Positions 33,861 through 41,139 of a stretch of 41,306 nt of DNA are shown here, one piece after another. Source of the stretch: CAZMRF01 sp964568735 (GTDB taxonomy: Bacteria > Acidobacteriota > Polarisedimenticolia > JACPZX01); contig CAZMRF010000045.1 in assembly GCA_964568735.1 (NCBI GenBank), forward strand, positions 1 to 41,306, read 5' to 3'. The notes below the pieces were generated by a model. It was not told the DNA's origin. It saw nothing but the letters and a program-made list of their open reading frames with translations, and did not search any database. A program made the position numbers and the translations under genes. How positions within the stretch are numbered: the stretch's first letter is position 1; every line of letters starts with the position of its first letter.

Positions 33861-35054
33861 TCAGGCGTCGGCGAGCGCGTCGACGCCGGGGAGCCTGCGC
33901 CCGGAGAGGAATTCGAGCGAGGCGCCGCCCCCGGTGGAGATGTGCGAGAAGCCCTCCTCCAGGCCCATCTCCTTGATGGCGGCGGCTGAGTCGCCCCCGC
34001 CGACGATCGACAGCGCTCCCTGGCGGGTGGCCGCCGCAATCGCGGAAGCCAGCCGGCGTGTGCCGGTGGCATAGCCCTTGACCTCGAAGCGGCCGAGAGG
34101 CCCGTTCCAGAGGATGGTGCGCGCCGATCCGACCTCTTCCGCAAAGAGCGCGGCGGTGCGGGGCCCGACATCGAAGGCCGCCCGCCCCTCCTCGACGGCC
34201 TCGCCACTGCTGACCCCGAGAGGTGTGCCGCTCTCAGGGTCACCGAGGACGTGGTCGGAGGGCAGGAGAAGGCGCACGCCGGCCCGGGCTGCCTTTCTGA
34301 TGAGCTCTGCAGCCAGCTCCACCTTGTCCGCTTCGACGCGCGAAGCGCCCGTCGGGACTCCGCGCGCCCGGAGGAATGTGTAGGCCATGGCCCCGCCGAT
34401 GAGGAGCGCGTCCACCCGGGTGAGGAGGTTCTCGATGAGCTCGATCTTGTCGCTGACCTTGGCGCCCCCCAGGATGGCGACGTAGGGCCGCTCGGCCCCG
34501 CCGAGCAGGCGCGAGAGGTAGTCGATCTCCCGCTGCATGAGGAGACCAGCCGCGGGGCGGGCGAAATGGCCGCATATCGCCGCGACGGAGGCGTGTGCCC
34601 GGTGCGCGGAGCCGAAGGCGTCGTTGACGTAGAGATCTGCAAGCGCGGCAAGCGAAGCCGCGAAGGCGCCGTCGTTGGACTCCTCGCCCGGGTGGAAGCG
34701 GAGGTTCTCGAGAAGGAGGATCTCCCCGGGCCGGAGAGCTCTGGCGAGCGCGGCCACGCTCTCGCCCGTGCAATCGGGAGCCATGACGACCTGCCTGCCG
34801 GCCAGGGCCGCGAGCACGGGAGCGCAGGGCGCGAGAGACATCGCCGCAGAGGCCTTCCCACGGGGGCGTCCCAGGTGGGAGGCCGCCAGGATCGACCCCC
34901 CGCGGTCGAGGATGCTCCCCAGGGTCGGGAGCGTGGCGCGAATCCGGCGATCATCGGCGACCTTCCCCGAGGCGTCGAGCGGGACGTTGTAGTCCACGCG
35001 TACGAAGACGCGCTTTCCTCGCACGTCGAGAGAGGTCACGTCTGCTTTGTTCAT
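33861..35054 (-). CDS. pgk: Phosphoglycerate kinase
   Basis: This 397-residue protein opens with LDVRGKRVFVRVDYNVPLD and has ASHLGRPRG and LLLENLRFHPGEESND (3-phosphoglycerate side), YVAILGGAKVSDKIELIENL and ILWNGPLGRFE (nucleotide side), and SIVGGGDSAAAIKE near the C-terminus. It transfers the 1-phosphate of 1,3-bisphosphoglycerate to ADP. The length and motifs are standard. ATG at 35054 follows a leader of about 30 bases from a near-consensus promoter. It is the first gene of pgk-tpiA-secG-tRNA-Leu. Confidence 0.97.
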   Translation of the reverse strand: MNKADVTSLDVRGKRVFVRVDYNVPLDASGKVADDRRIRATLPTLGSILDRGGSILAASHLGRPRGKASAAMSLAPCAPVLAALAGRQVVMAPDCTGESVAALARALRPGEILLLENLRFHPGEESNDGAFAASLAALADLYVNDAFGSAHRAHASVAAICGHFARPAAGLLMQREIDYLSRLLGGAERPYVAILGGAKVSDKIELIENLLTRVDALLIGGAMAYTFLRARGVPTGASRVEADKVELAAELIRKAARAGVRLLLPSDHVLGDPESGTPLGVSSGEAVEEGRAAFDVGPRTAALFAEEVGSARTILWNGPLGRFEVKGYATGTRRLASAIAAATRQGALSIVGGGDSAAAIKEMGLEEGFSHISTGGGASLEFLSGRRLPGVDALADA

Positions 35055-35089
35055 CGGCCGGGGTCCATGAGGAGGGGTGGCGGGCCGGG

Positions 35090-35119
35090 ATTATACGGGT
35101 CGCCGTCGGGACGAGTCAA
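35090..35119 (-). promoter_or_regulatory. Strong sigma70-type promoter of the pgk operon
   Basis: On the minus strand TTGACT (35119-35114) and a perfect TATAAT (35095-35090) are 18 bases apart, about 35 bases upstream of pgk. Eleven of twelve hexamer positions match the consensus in an otherwise GC-rich region. This fits constitutive expression of a glycolytic operon. Confidence 0.7.
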
Positions 35120-35142
35120 AGAAGCGTGTTAGAGTCCCTGCC

Positions 35143-35637
35143 ATGCCAAGGGCCGGTTTCGTGACGCTTCTCTGCCTCGTGGGCGCCTGGGCGCTCGCGG
35201 GCGGGGCGGGCTGCCTCGGCTTCTCCGCGGGGAGCGGTACGAGCGAGACGAGGGGGACGATCTACCTGCCGGGCGGCAGGTCCCTGAGCGTCGAGATCGC
35301 GGACACACCGGAGAAGCAGGCTCGGGGCTACATGTTCCGAGACTCCGTCGGGGAGGGAGAGGGGATGATCTTCCTCATGGGGGATTTCGACATTCATCCC
35401 TTCTGGATGAGGAACTGCCGGGTGCCCCTGGACATCATCTGGATCGACGGGGATTGGAAGGTGATCCAGATCGCCGTGTCGGTCCCTCCCTGCCGGGACG
35501 ATGGTCCCTGCCCATCCGTGGTCCCGATGCAGAAGAGCCTCTATGTCCTCGAGGTGGCCGGGGGTACGAGCGCGGGCCAGGGCCTTGAGCTCGGCACCAC
35601 GCTCAGCTACTCTCCGCCTCCCCACAAGGCTCCATGA
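35143..35637 (+). CDS. DUF192 family lipoprotein
   Basis: This is a 164-residue protein. The N-terminus is a lipoprotein signal with lipobox LAGGAGC (Cys about residue 24). The DUF192 domain follows: VEIADTPEKQARGYMFRDS, EGMIFLMGDFDIHPFWMRNC, VPLDIIWIDGDWKVIQI, and the end YVLEVAGGTSAGQGLELG. These are the standard DUF192 conserved segments (R-G-x-M-x-R, F-W-M-x-N). A CxxxxxxC pair (CRDDGPC) is inserted between strands. The molecular function of the family is unknown. The gene is divergent from pgk and shares an 88-base promoter region. Confidence 0.85.
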   Translation: MPRAGFVTLLCLVGAWALAGGAGCLGFSAGSGTSETRGTIYLPGGRSLSVEIADTPEKQARGYMFRDSVGEGEGMIFLMGDFDIHPFWMRNCRVPLDIIWIDGDWKVIQIAVSVPPCRDDGPCPSVVPMQKSLYVLEVAGGTSAGQGLELGTTLSYSPPPHKAP

Positions 35638-35944
35638 CGGTCGACCGACCCCGCTCACCCTGACCTCAGGTGGGCTTCGGCAGTAGGGGCAGTAGGGTTC
35701 CGAATTCTCCCAATACCCACATGGGAATGTGTGCCTGATGGGGCACACCACACCATCTTGTGCGGGTCCTTCGAGGCTCTTGCATTTTGTGCTGACCTGG
35801 AATCAGGCCTGTAAGTACCTGAAAACAAAGCGATAGCCCAGGTTTTCTTTCCGGCGGAGCGGCTGCACGGGGCTCTCTTACCTTGCCCGAGCGCCCCCCG
35901 TCCGGGATAATGTTGTCGACTCTAACCCGGGGGGGTGAGCAAAA
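35638..35944. other. Gene-free region with lower GC and hairpins
   Basis: These 307 bases lie between the DUF192 and transglycosylase genes. About 35760-35860 is visibly AT-richer than the surroundings. GTGTGCC (35729-35735) pairs with GGCACAC (35742-35748), and GAAAAC/GTTTTC repeats lie near 35820-35850. On the minus strand a Cys-rich peptide frame (PCGYWENSEPYCPYC) crosses it, but that frame runs on through DUF192 antisense and is not called as a gene. The transglycosylase promoter sits at the right end. Confidence 0.5.
35883..35911 (+). promoter_or_regulatory. Likely promoter of the lytic transglycosylase gene
   Basis: TTGCCC (35883-35888) and GATAAT (35906-35911) are exactly 17 bases apart, with the start codon about 34 bases further on. 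The -10 matches 5 of 6 and the -35 matches 4 of 6. Confidence 0.5.
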
Positions 35945-36625
35945 GTGAGACTGGACAACCACGACAGGGGAGTGCTGCGCCGCGCGGCGGTCGCTCTTGT
36001 CTTCCTTGCAGCTGCCACTCCCGGGCTTTGCCCGGAAGAGCCCATTCTCCAGACCATCGACGAGGCTCTCCTGAGGCCGTACCTGGAGTCCAGCGAGGAC
36101 GAGATCGCCGCCCTGCTGGCTCGCCACCGTGCCCGGCGGGCCGAGCCCGACGTCCAGGGCCTGGCGGGAGCCGTCGGGGAGGCCACGAGGCGGAACACCC
36201 TTCCTCCCGAGCTGGTCCTCGCCGTCATCGGAGCGGAGAGCGCATTCAGAACTGACGCAGTCTCCGTGAAGGGCGCCGTGGGGCTGATGCAGATCATGCC
36301 CTTCACCGCGCGCGAGCTGGCGACCGAGCTCAGGATCGACTGGACGGACGAAGGCCTGCTCACGGATCCGGAGACGAACATCGCGATGGGGTCGCTCTAC
36401 CTGGGCAAGCTCCTGGCGAGCTTCGACGACCTCGACAACTCGCTGGCGGCCTACAACAGGGGCCCCACGGCCGTGAGGACCGAGGGATGGCCGAGGCACG
36501 GAGGGGAGACGGCCGGCTTCGTTCGGCGCGTCAAGGATCTCCTGGCACGCGAAGGGGCTCTGGGCAGCCCGCGCTCCTTCGGAGAGCCCCGCCAGCCCAA
36601 GGCGTCCGGAGTGAGCAGCCTGTAA
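35945..36625 (+). CDS. Lytic transglycosylase (SLT domain), exported
   Basis: GTG at 35945 follows GGGGGTGAG, giving 226 residues. A signal peptide (RRAAVALVFLAAATPGLCPEE) precedes a short helical region and the SLT/lysozyme-like domain (about 75-185). The catalytic Glu is in LAVIGAESAFRTDAVS, followed by KGAVGLMQIMPFTARELA, DPETNIAMGSLYLGKLL, and the typical AYNRGPTAV. Such enzymes cleave the MurNAc-GlcNAc bond of peptidoglycan with 1,6-anhydro product formation, in the periplasm. In E. coli mltC lies next to mutY-yggX; here a transglycosylase lies about 5 kb from that pair, which may be coincidence. It precedes the nuo operon but has its own promoter. Confidence 0.9.
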   Translation: MRLDNHDRGVLRRAAVALVFLAAATPGLCPEEPILQTIDEALLRPYLESSEDEIAALLARHRARRAEPDVQGLAGAVGEATRRNTLPPELVLAVIGAESAFRTDAVSVKGAVGLMQIMPFTARELATELRIDWTDEGLLTDPETNIAMGSLYLGKLLASFDDLDNSLAAYNRGPTAVRTEGWPRHGGETAGFVRRVKDLLAREGALGSPRSFGEPRQPKASGVSSL

Positions 36626-36722
36626 CCTCATCCTCAGCGGCACGATCACCTCGACGAGCGCCGCCACCCGGTCACGCAGAACCACGGCTTCTGATCCTGC
36701 GATGGAGCTGCGGCTGCAGTCG

Positions 36723-36750
36723 TTGACACTCCCCCGGCGCTCCGTATAAC
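36723..36750 (+). promoter_or_regulatory. Strong sigma70-type promoter of the complex I operon
   Basis: A perfect TTGACA (36723-36728) and TATAAC (36745-36750, 5 of 6) are 16 bases apart. The expected start near 36757 gives a leader of about 50 bases before nuoA. This is the best promoter-like sequence in the window alongside the pgk one. Confidence 0.7.
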
Positions 36751-36807
36751 CTGCCCGCCCGTTTCTGCGTTTGGCCGGTTTCCCGCCCATCCATCCACGA
36801 AGCAGCG

Positions 36808-37161
36808 ATGGAAGCCTATATCCCCATCCTTATCTTCCTCTGCGTCGCGGCGGCCTTCCCGCTCGTGACGCTGGTGCTGGCCTGGGTGGTCCGGCCGGGC
36901 TCCTACGACGCGGTGAAGATGGCCGCCTACGAGTGCGGCATCGAGACTTCGGGAGAGGCCCGGGCCCGATACTCCATCCGGTATTACGTGATCGCGGTCC
37001 TCTTCGTGGTCTTCGACGTCGAGGTGATCTTCTTCTTCCCCTGGGCGGTGCGCTTCAAGGTCCTCGGCCTCTTCGGTTTCATCGAGATGCTGGTCTTCGT
37101 GGGCATCCTCGTCCTGGGATTCCTCTACGCCTGGAGGAAGGGCGCCCTGGAGTGGGCATGA
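36808..37161 (+). CDS. nuoA: NADH-quinone oxidoreductase subunit A
   Basis: This is a 117-residue protein with three transmembrane helices. VVRPGSYDAVKMAAYECGIE carries the conserved Tyr-Glu-Cys-Gly segment, RYSIRYYVIAVLFVVFDVEV the second helix, and VFVGILVLGFLYAWRKGALEW the third. It forms part of the membrane arm near the quinone site of complex I. Its TGA overlaps the nuoC ATG by four bases (ATGA), so nuoB, which normally follows nuoA, is not here. Confidence 0.96.
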   Translation: MEAYIPILIFLCVAAAFPLVTLVLAWVVRPGSYDAVKMAAYECGIETSGEARARYSIRYYVIAVLFVVFDVEVIFFFPWAVRFKVLGLFGFIEMLVFVGILVLGFLYAWRKGALEWA

Positions 37162-37631
37162 GCAGCGCCGTCGATGCGCTCAGGGAGTCCCTGGGGGAGG
37201 CCGTCGAGGAGGTCACGAGCCATGTCGGGCAGACCTCCGTCCGGGTCAAGGCCGGGCGGCTCCTCGACGCCTGCCGCTTCCTCCGCGACGATCCGAGGTC
37301 ACGGATGAACCTCCTTTCGGACCTCTGTGGCGTGGACTACCCCCAGGAGGCGGAGCGATTCGAGATCAACTACCAGCTCTACTCGATCCCACTGAACCAA
37401 CGGGTGCGAGTAAAGGTCCGGACGCGTGATGGAGATCCCGTCGCCTCCGTTACAGGCCTCTGGCCCACGGCCAACTGGCATGAGCGGGAGGTCTTCGACC
37501 TGTTCGGCATCGTCTTCACGGGCCACCCGGATCTGACCCGCATCCTCCTGCCCGATGACTGGAAGGGGCACCCTTTGCGCAAGGAGTATCCCCTCGAGGG
37601 CTTCTCCGAGCAGCACCCCAGGTTCCGCTAG
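37158..37631 (+). CDS. nuoC: NADH-quinone oxidoreductase subunit C
   Basis: This is a 157-residue peripheral subunit. MNLLSDLCGVDYPQEAERFE and the conserved signature ANWHEREVFDLFGIVFTGHP followed by LTRILLPDDW and HPLRKEYPL identify NuoC (30-kDa type). ATG 37158 overlaps the nuoA stop. It is not fused to NuoD, unlike NuoCD of E. coli. It sits in the hydrophilic arm next to NuoD and NuoB; NuoB must be encoded elsewhere. Confidence 0.95.
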   Translation: MSSAVDALRESLGEAVEEVTSHVGQTSVRVKAGRLLDACRFLRDDPRSRMNLLSDLCGVDYPQEAERFEINYQLYSIPLNQRVRVKVRTRDGDPVASVTGLWPTANWHEREVFDLFGIVFTGHPDLTRILLPDDWKGHPLRKEYPLEGFSEQHPRFR

Positions 37632-37656
37632 AGAGCGGCACCGAGAGGCCGGCAAG

Positions 37657-38757
37657 ATGTTCCACACCGAAGTCCTCGAAGTGAACATGGGTCCGCAGCA
37701 TCCGGCCACGCACGGCGTGCTGCGCGTCATCCTGGGGCTCGACGGGGAGACGGTGGTCGAGTGCAAACCCGTCATCGGGTACCTCCACCGCGGCGTGGAG
37801 AAGCTCTCCGAGTACAAGACCTACGTGATGATCCCCCCGCTCTGCGACCGGCTCGACTACGTCGGGTCGGCATCGCAGAACCTCGGTTACATCCAGGCCG
37901 TCGAGAAGCTCCTCGGCCTGGAGGTGCCGCCCCGAGGGCAGTACATCAGGGTCATCCTGGCCGAGCTGAACCGGATCTCCTCGCACCTCGTCTGGCTGGG
38001 CACGCACGGGCTGGACATCGGGGCCATGACGGTCTTCTTCTACTGCTTCCGCGAGAGGGAGATCATCCTGGACCTCTTCGAGTCGTTCTGCGGGGCGAGG
38101 CTCACGACCAACATGTTCCGCATCGGCGGGACGCTCGAGGATTTCCCCGCCGGGTGGACGGACGGCTGCCGGCACTTCATCGACATCCTTCCGTCGAGGA
38201 TCAAGGAGTACGAGGGGCTTCTCTCGGCCAACAGGATCTGGCTCGAGAGGACGAAGGGCGTCGGGGTCATCTCGGCCGAGGACGCCATTGCATGGGCCGT
38301 CACGGGCCCGTGCCTTCGGGGCTCCGGCGTGGCCTACGACCTCCGGAAGGCCGAGCCCTATGCGGCCTACTCCGAGATGGAGTTCGACGTGCCGACCGGG
38401 CAGAACTGCGACACCTACGATCGGTACCTGGTCCGCCTCGAGGAGATGCGCCAGAGCGCCAGGATCATCCGCCAGGCCCTCGACCGGCTTCCCGGAGGAG
38501 ACTTCAGGCACCCGAAGGTGCCCAAGAAGATCAAGCCGCCGGCCGGAGAGGTCTACCACGTCATCGAGGGGCCGAGGGGAGAGCAGGGCTTCTACATCAA
38601 GAGCGACGGCAGCGAGCGGCCCTACAGGGTCCGCTTCCGCTCGCCGTCCTTCGTCAATCTGCAGGCGCTCCCGGTCATGACCGTGGGCTCGCTGGTGGCC
38701 GACGTCGTGGCCGTCATCGGGACCCTGGACATCGTCCTGGGCGACGTGGACCGCTGA
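37657..38757 (+). CDS. nuoD: NADH-quinone oxidoreductase subunit D
   Basis: ATG 37657 is chosen because the protein then begins with the usual strand (MFHTEVLEVNMGPQHPATHG); 366 residues, slightly short for NuoD. GPQHPATHGVLR provides the quinone-site His, GYLHRGVEKLSEYKTYVM and AELNRISSHLVWLGTHGLDI are conserved, and the C-terminal LDIVLGDVDR is the family ending. It is the 49-kDa homologue, related to the hydrogenase large subunit, forming the quinone cavity with NuoB. The gap to nuoH is three bases. Confidence 0.96.
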   Translation: MFHTEVLEVNMGPQHPATHGVLRVILGLDGETVVECKPVIGYLHRGVEKLSEYKTYVMIPPLCDRLDYVGSASQNLGYIQAVEKLLGLEVPPRGQYIRVILAELNRISSHLVWLGTHGLDIGAMTVFFYCFREREIILDLFESFCGARLTTNMFRIGGTLEDFPAGWTDGCRHFIDILPSRIKEYEGLLSANRIWLERTKGVGVISAEDAIAWAVTGPCLRGSGVAYDLRKAEPYAAYSEMEFDVPTGQNCDTYDRYLVRLEEMRQSARIIRQALDRLPGGDFRHPKVPKKIKPPAGEVYHVIEGPRGEQGFYIKSDGSERPYRVRFRSPSFVNLQALPVMTVGSLVADVVAVIGTLDIVLGDVDR

Positions 38758-38760
38758 CGC

Positions 38761-39828
38761 ATGGACCCCGCGATCCTCATCCCGAATGTCCTGATCCCGG
38801 CGATCAAGGTCGCCGTGGTTCTGGGAGTCGCCAGCCTGAGCGTGGCCTATCTCACGCTCATGGAGCGCAAGGTCCTGGGGTTCATCCAGATCCGCCTGGC
38901 ACCGACGAGGGTCGGGCCCAGGGGGCTGCTCCAGCCCATCGCCGACGGCATCAAGCTCTTCCTGAAGGAAGACCTGATCCCGGACAAGGCGGACAGGATC
39001 CTCTTCATCCTGGCGCCGGTCATCTCCATCATCCCGGCCTTCGCCGCGCTCGCCGTGATCCCTTTCTCGGGGACGCCCTTCAGGATCCTGGGGTGGGAGA
39101 TCCAACCCTGGGTCACGGACGTCAACATCGGCATCCTCTACATCCTCTCGATCACGAGCCTGGGCGTCTACGGGGTCATGCTGGGAGGGTGGGCTTCCAA
39201 CTCGAAGTACTCGCTGCTCGGAGCCCTGCGGAGCGCCGCCCAGATGGTCTCCTACGAGGTCCCGCTGGGGCTGGCCATCATCGGACCGCTCATGATGGCC
39301 GGGACGGCGAGCATGACCGGGATCGTGCGCGCGCAGCAGGATCTGGGCGTCTGGTTCTGCTTCCCCCAGATTGTCGCGCTCGGGATCTACTTCATCAGCG
39401 GCGTGGCCGAGACGAACCGCATCCCCTTCGATCTGCCCGAGGCGGAGGCCGAGCTCGTGGCCGGCTACCAGACGGAGTACTCGGGGATGAAGTTCGCCTT
39501 CTTCTTCCTCGCCGAGTACACGAACATGATCGTGGTCTCGGCCATCGCCACCACGCTCTGGTTCGGCGGGTGGCTCCGTCCTTTCCCGAACGTGGAAGCG
39601 CTGGAGTTCCTCAACTTCCTCGATTTCATCAGCCCCGCGCTCTCCGGGGCCTTCTGGTTCGGCGCCAAAGTCTTCGCCTTCCTGTTCGTCTACATCTGGA
39701 TCCGGGGCACATTCCCGCGATACAGGTACGATCAGCTCATGACGCTGGGCTGGAAGTGGCTGCTCCCACTCGCCCTGATCAACGTGATCGTCACCGGCAT
39801 CGTCCTCCTGCTGGCAGGGCAGGGCTGA
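38761..39828 (+). CDS. nuoH: NADH-quinone oxidoreductase subunit H
   Basis: This is a 355-residue membrane protein of about eight helices. AYLTLMERKVLGFIQIRLAP, GPRGLLQPIADGIKLFLKED, and GVAETNRIPFDLPEAEAELV with the conserved E-rich loop identify NuoH (ND1). It links the quinone chamber to the proton channels. Its TGA overlaps the ATG of a nine-codon reading frame that leads to nuoI. EFG genes, which often lie between D and H, are absent. Confidence 0.97.
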   Translation: MDPAILIPNVLIPAIKVAVVLGVASLSVAYLTLMERKVLGFIQIRLAPTRVGPRGLLQPIADGIKLFLKEDLIPDKADRILFILAPVISIIPAFAALAVIPFSGTPFRILGWEIQPWVTDVNIGILYILSITSLGVYGVMLGGWASNSKYSLLGALRSAAQMVSYEVPLGLAIIGPLMMAGTASMTGIVRAQQDLGVWFCFPQIVALGIYFISGVAETNRIPFDLPEAEAELVAGYQTEYSGMKFAFFFLAEYTNMIVVSAIATTLWFGGWLRPFPNVEALEFLNFLDFISPALSGAFWFGAKVFAFLFVYIWIRGTFPRYRYDQLMTLGWKWLLPLALINVIVTGIVLLLAGQG

Positions 39829-39857
39829 TGGCGACGTGCGCAGGGGCGGGCTCATGA
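39828..39857 (+). other. Nine-codon reading frame bridging nuoH and nuoI, possible coupling ORF
   Basis: ATG 39828 overlaps the nuoH stop (TGATG) and the frame MATCAGAGS ends in TGA at 39855-39857, overlapping the nuoI ATG at 39854 (ATGA). Such a mini-frame could carry ribosomes from nuoH to nuoI, where the Shine-Dalgarno signal is weak. It could also be chance. Confidence 0.3.
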
Positions 39858-40324
39858 GCTGGCTGGCAGGGTTCTTCAGGCGCTTTCTCCTCCTGGAGCT
39901 CTTCGCCGGGATGTGGATCACGCTGAAGAACTTCTTCAGGCCGCACATCACGATCGAGTATCCAAAAGAAAAACCGGACCTGGCCCCGCGGTTCCGCGGC
40001 GTGCCCCGGCTGCGCTACAACCCCGACGATGGCGAGGAGCTGTGCATCGGCTGCCTGCTCTGCGAGCAGATCTGCCCGGACGACTGCATCAGCATCGTGG
40101 TTCAGCCCCGCCCGACGGGCAAGGGGAAGATGGCCAAGTCCTTCATCATCGACTACGAGCGCTGCTGCTACTGCGGCCTCTGCGTCGACCCCTGCCCGAC
40201 CACGCCCATCACGGCCATCTACATGTCCCACGATTACGAGTTGAGCGACTACTCCCGGCTGGAGTTCATCATCCCCAAGGAGCAGCTCCTCGACGGCATG
40301 CCGATCAAGAGATACGAGAAATGA
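39854..40324 (+). CDS. nuoI: NADH-quinone oxidoreductase subunit I
   Basis: ATG 39854 (MSWLAGFFRRF) is preferred to GTG 39836; 156 residues. An N-terminal amphipathic helix is followed by two ferredoxin-type [4Fe-4S] motifs: CIGCLLCEQICPDDC (near residue 70) and CCYCGLCVDPCPTTPI (near 105), both with all four ligands. NuoI carries clusters N6a and N6b that pass electrons to NuoB. The extra Cys in CCYC and the 'PTTP' following the second motif differ from the usual 'CPVDAI'. It overlaps the nuoJ start by four bases. Confidence 0.96.
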   Translation: MSWLAGFFRRFLLLELFAGMWITLKNFFRPHITIEYPKEKPDLAPRFRGVPRLRYNPDDGEELCIGCLLCEQICPDDCISIVVQPRPTGKGKMAKSFIIDYERCCYCGLCVDPCPTTPITAIYMSHDYELSDYSRLEFIIPKEQLLDGMPIKRYEK

Positions 40325-40827
40325 GCCTCGGCTACGCGGGGATCTTCTTCTACGCGCTGGCGGCGATGGCCCTCGCGGCCTCCCTCATGGTCATCACCCG
40401 GAGGAACCCCGTCCACTCGGCGATGTTCCTCGTCTTCGCCTTCTTCTGCGTGGCCGGCGTCTACGTGACGCTCTCCGCGGAGTTCCTCGCGGCCGTCCAG
40501 GTCCTGGTCTATGCCGGCGGCATCGTGGTCCTCTTTCTCTTCGTGATCATGCTCGTACCGCTCGACCCGGCGGTGAAGCCCATGCGGATCCGGCAGGGAG
40601 CCGCCACGCTGCTGGTCACGGCGATGGTGGCCTCCGCCTTCATCGTCATCTACGGGCAGATCCGCGGCGGGACGCCCGTGTCGGGCGCGGGCGAGGCCCT
40701 CAGCGGCACGATCGAGTCGGTCGGCGTGGAGCTCTACACGCGCTACCTGCTGCCCTTCGAGGTGGCGTCGGTCCTGCTCCTGGTCGCCATGGTCGGAGCT
40801 GTCGTCCTGGCCCGGAGGCAGATATGA
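40321..40827 (+). CDS. nuoJ: NADH-quinone oxidoreductase subunit J
   Basis: This is a 168-residue protein with about five transmembrane helices. RRNPVHSAMFLVFAFFCVAG and EFLAAVQVLVYAGGIVVLFL are the conserved NuoJ (ND6) segments, the second containing the pi-bulge helix involved in proton coupling. It overlaps nuoI (ATGA) and nuoK (ATGA) by four bases each. Confidence 0.96.
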   Translation: MSLGYAGIFFYALAAMALAASLMVITRRNPVHSAMFLVFAFFCVAGVYVTLSAEFLAAVQVLVYAGGIVVLFLFVIMLVPLDPAVKPMRIRQGAATLLVTAMVASAFIVIYGQIRGGTPVSGAGEALSGTIESVGVELYTRYLLPFEVASVLLLVAMVGAVVLARRQI

Positions 40828-41129
40828 CGGTTCCCATCGAGCACGTCATCGTGTTCAGCTTCGCCATGTTCCTCGTCGGCATCATCGGCGCCCTGACCCG
40901 CCGCAACGGCATCATCGTCCTCATGTCCATCGAGCTGATGCTCAACGCCGCGAACATCAACTTCATCGCGTTTTCCAGGATGCTGGGCGATCTGGCGGGG
41001 CAGGTCTTCTCCGTCTTCGTCATCGTGACCGCCGCGGCCGAAGTCGCCGTGGGCCTCGCCATCATCCTGTCCCTCTTCCGCAACAGTGAATCGGTCAACG
41101 TGGACGAGATCCACCTCATGAAAGGCTGA
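40824..41129 (+). CDS. nuoK: NADH-quinone oxidoreductase subunit K
   Basis: This is a 101-residue protein with three helices. LVGIIGALTRRNGIIVLMSI, ELMLNAANINFIAFSRML with the key Glu, and VFVIVTAAAEVAVGLAIIL match NuoK (ND4L) over the full usual length of about 100 residues. It overlaps nuoJ by four bases; nuoL follows after ten bases. Confidence 0.97.
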   Translation: MTVPIEHVIVFSFAMFLVGIIGALTRRNGIIVLMSIELMLNAANINFIAFSRMLGDLAGQVFSVFVIVTAAAEVAVGLAIILSLFRNSESVNVDEIHLMKG

Positions 41130-41139
41130 TCGGGCCGGC

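Noticed and set aside
35116..35751. Minus-strand frame starting MVCPIRHTFPCGYW with a zinc-ribbon-like Cys pattern
   Set aside because: The frame continues antisense through the DUF192 gene to its stop, so as a gene it is implausible. The Cys-rich part is kept only as a low-interest finding.
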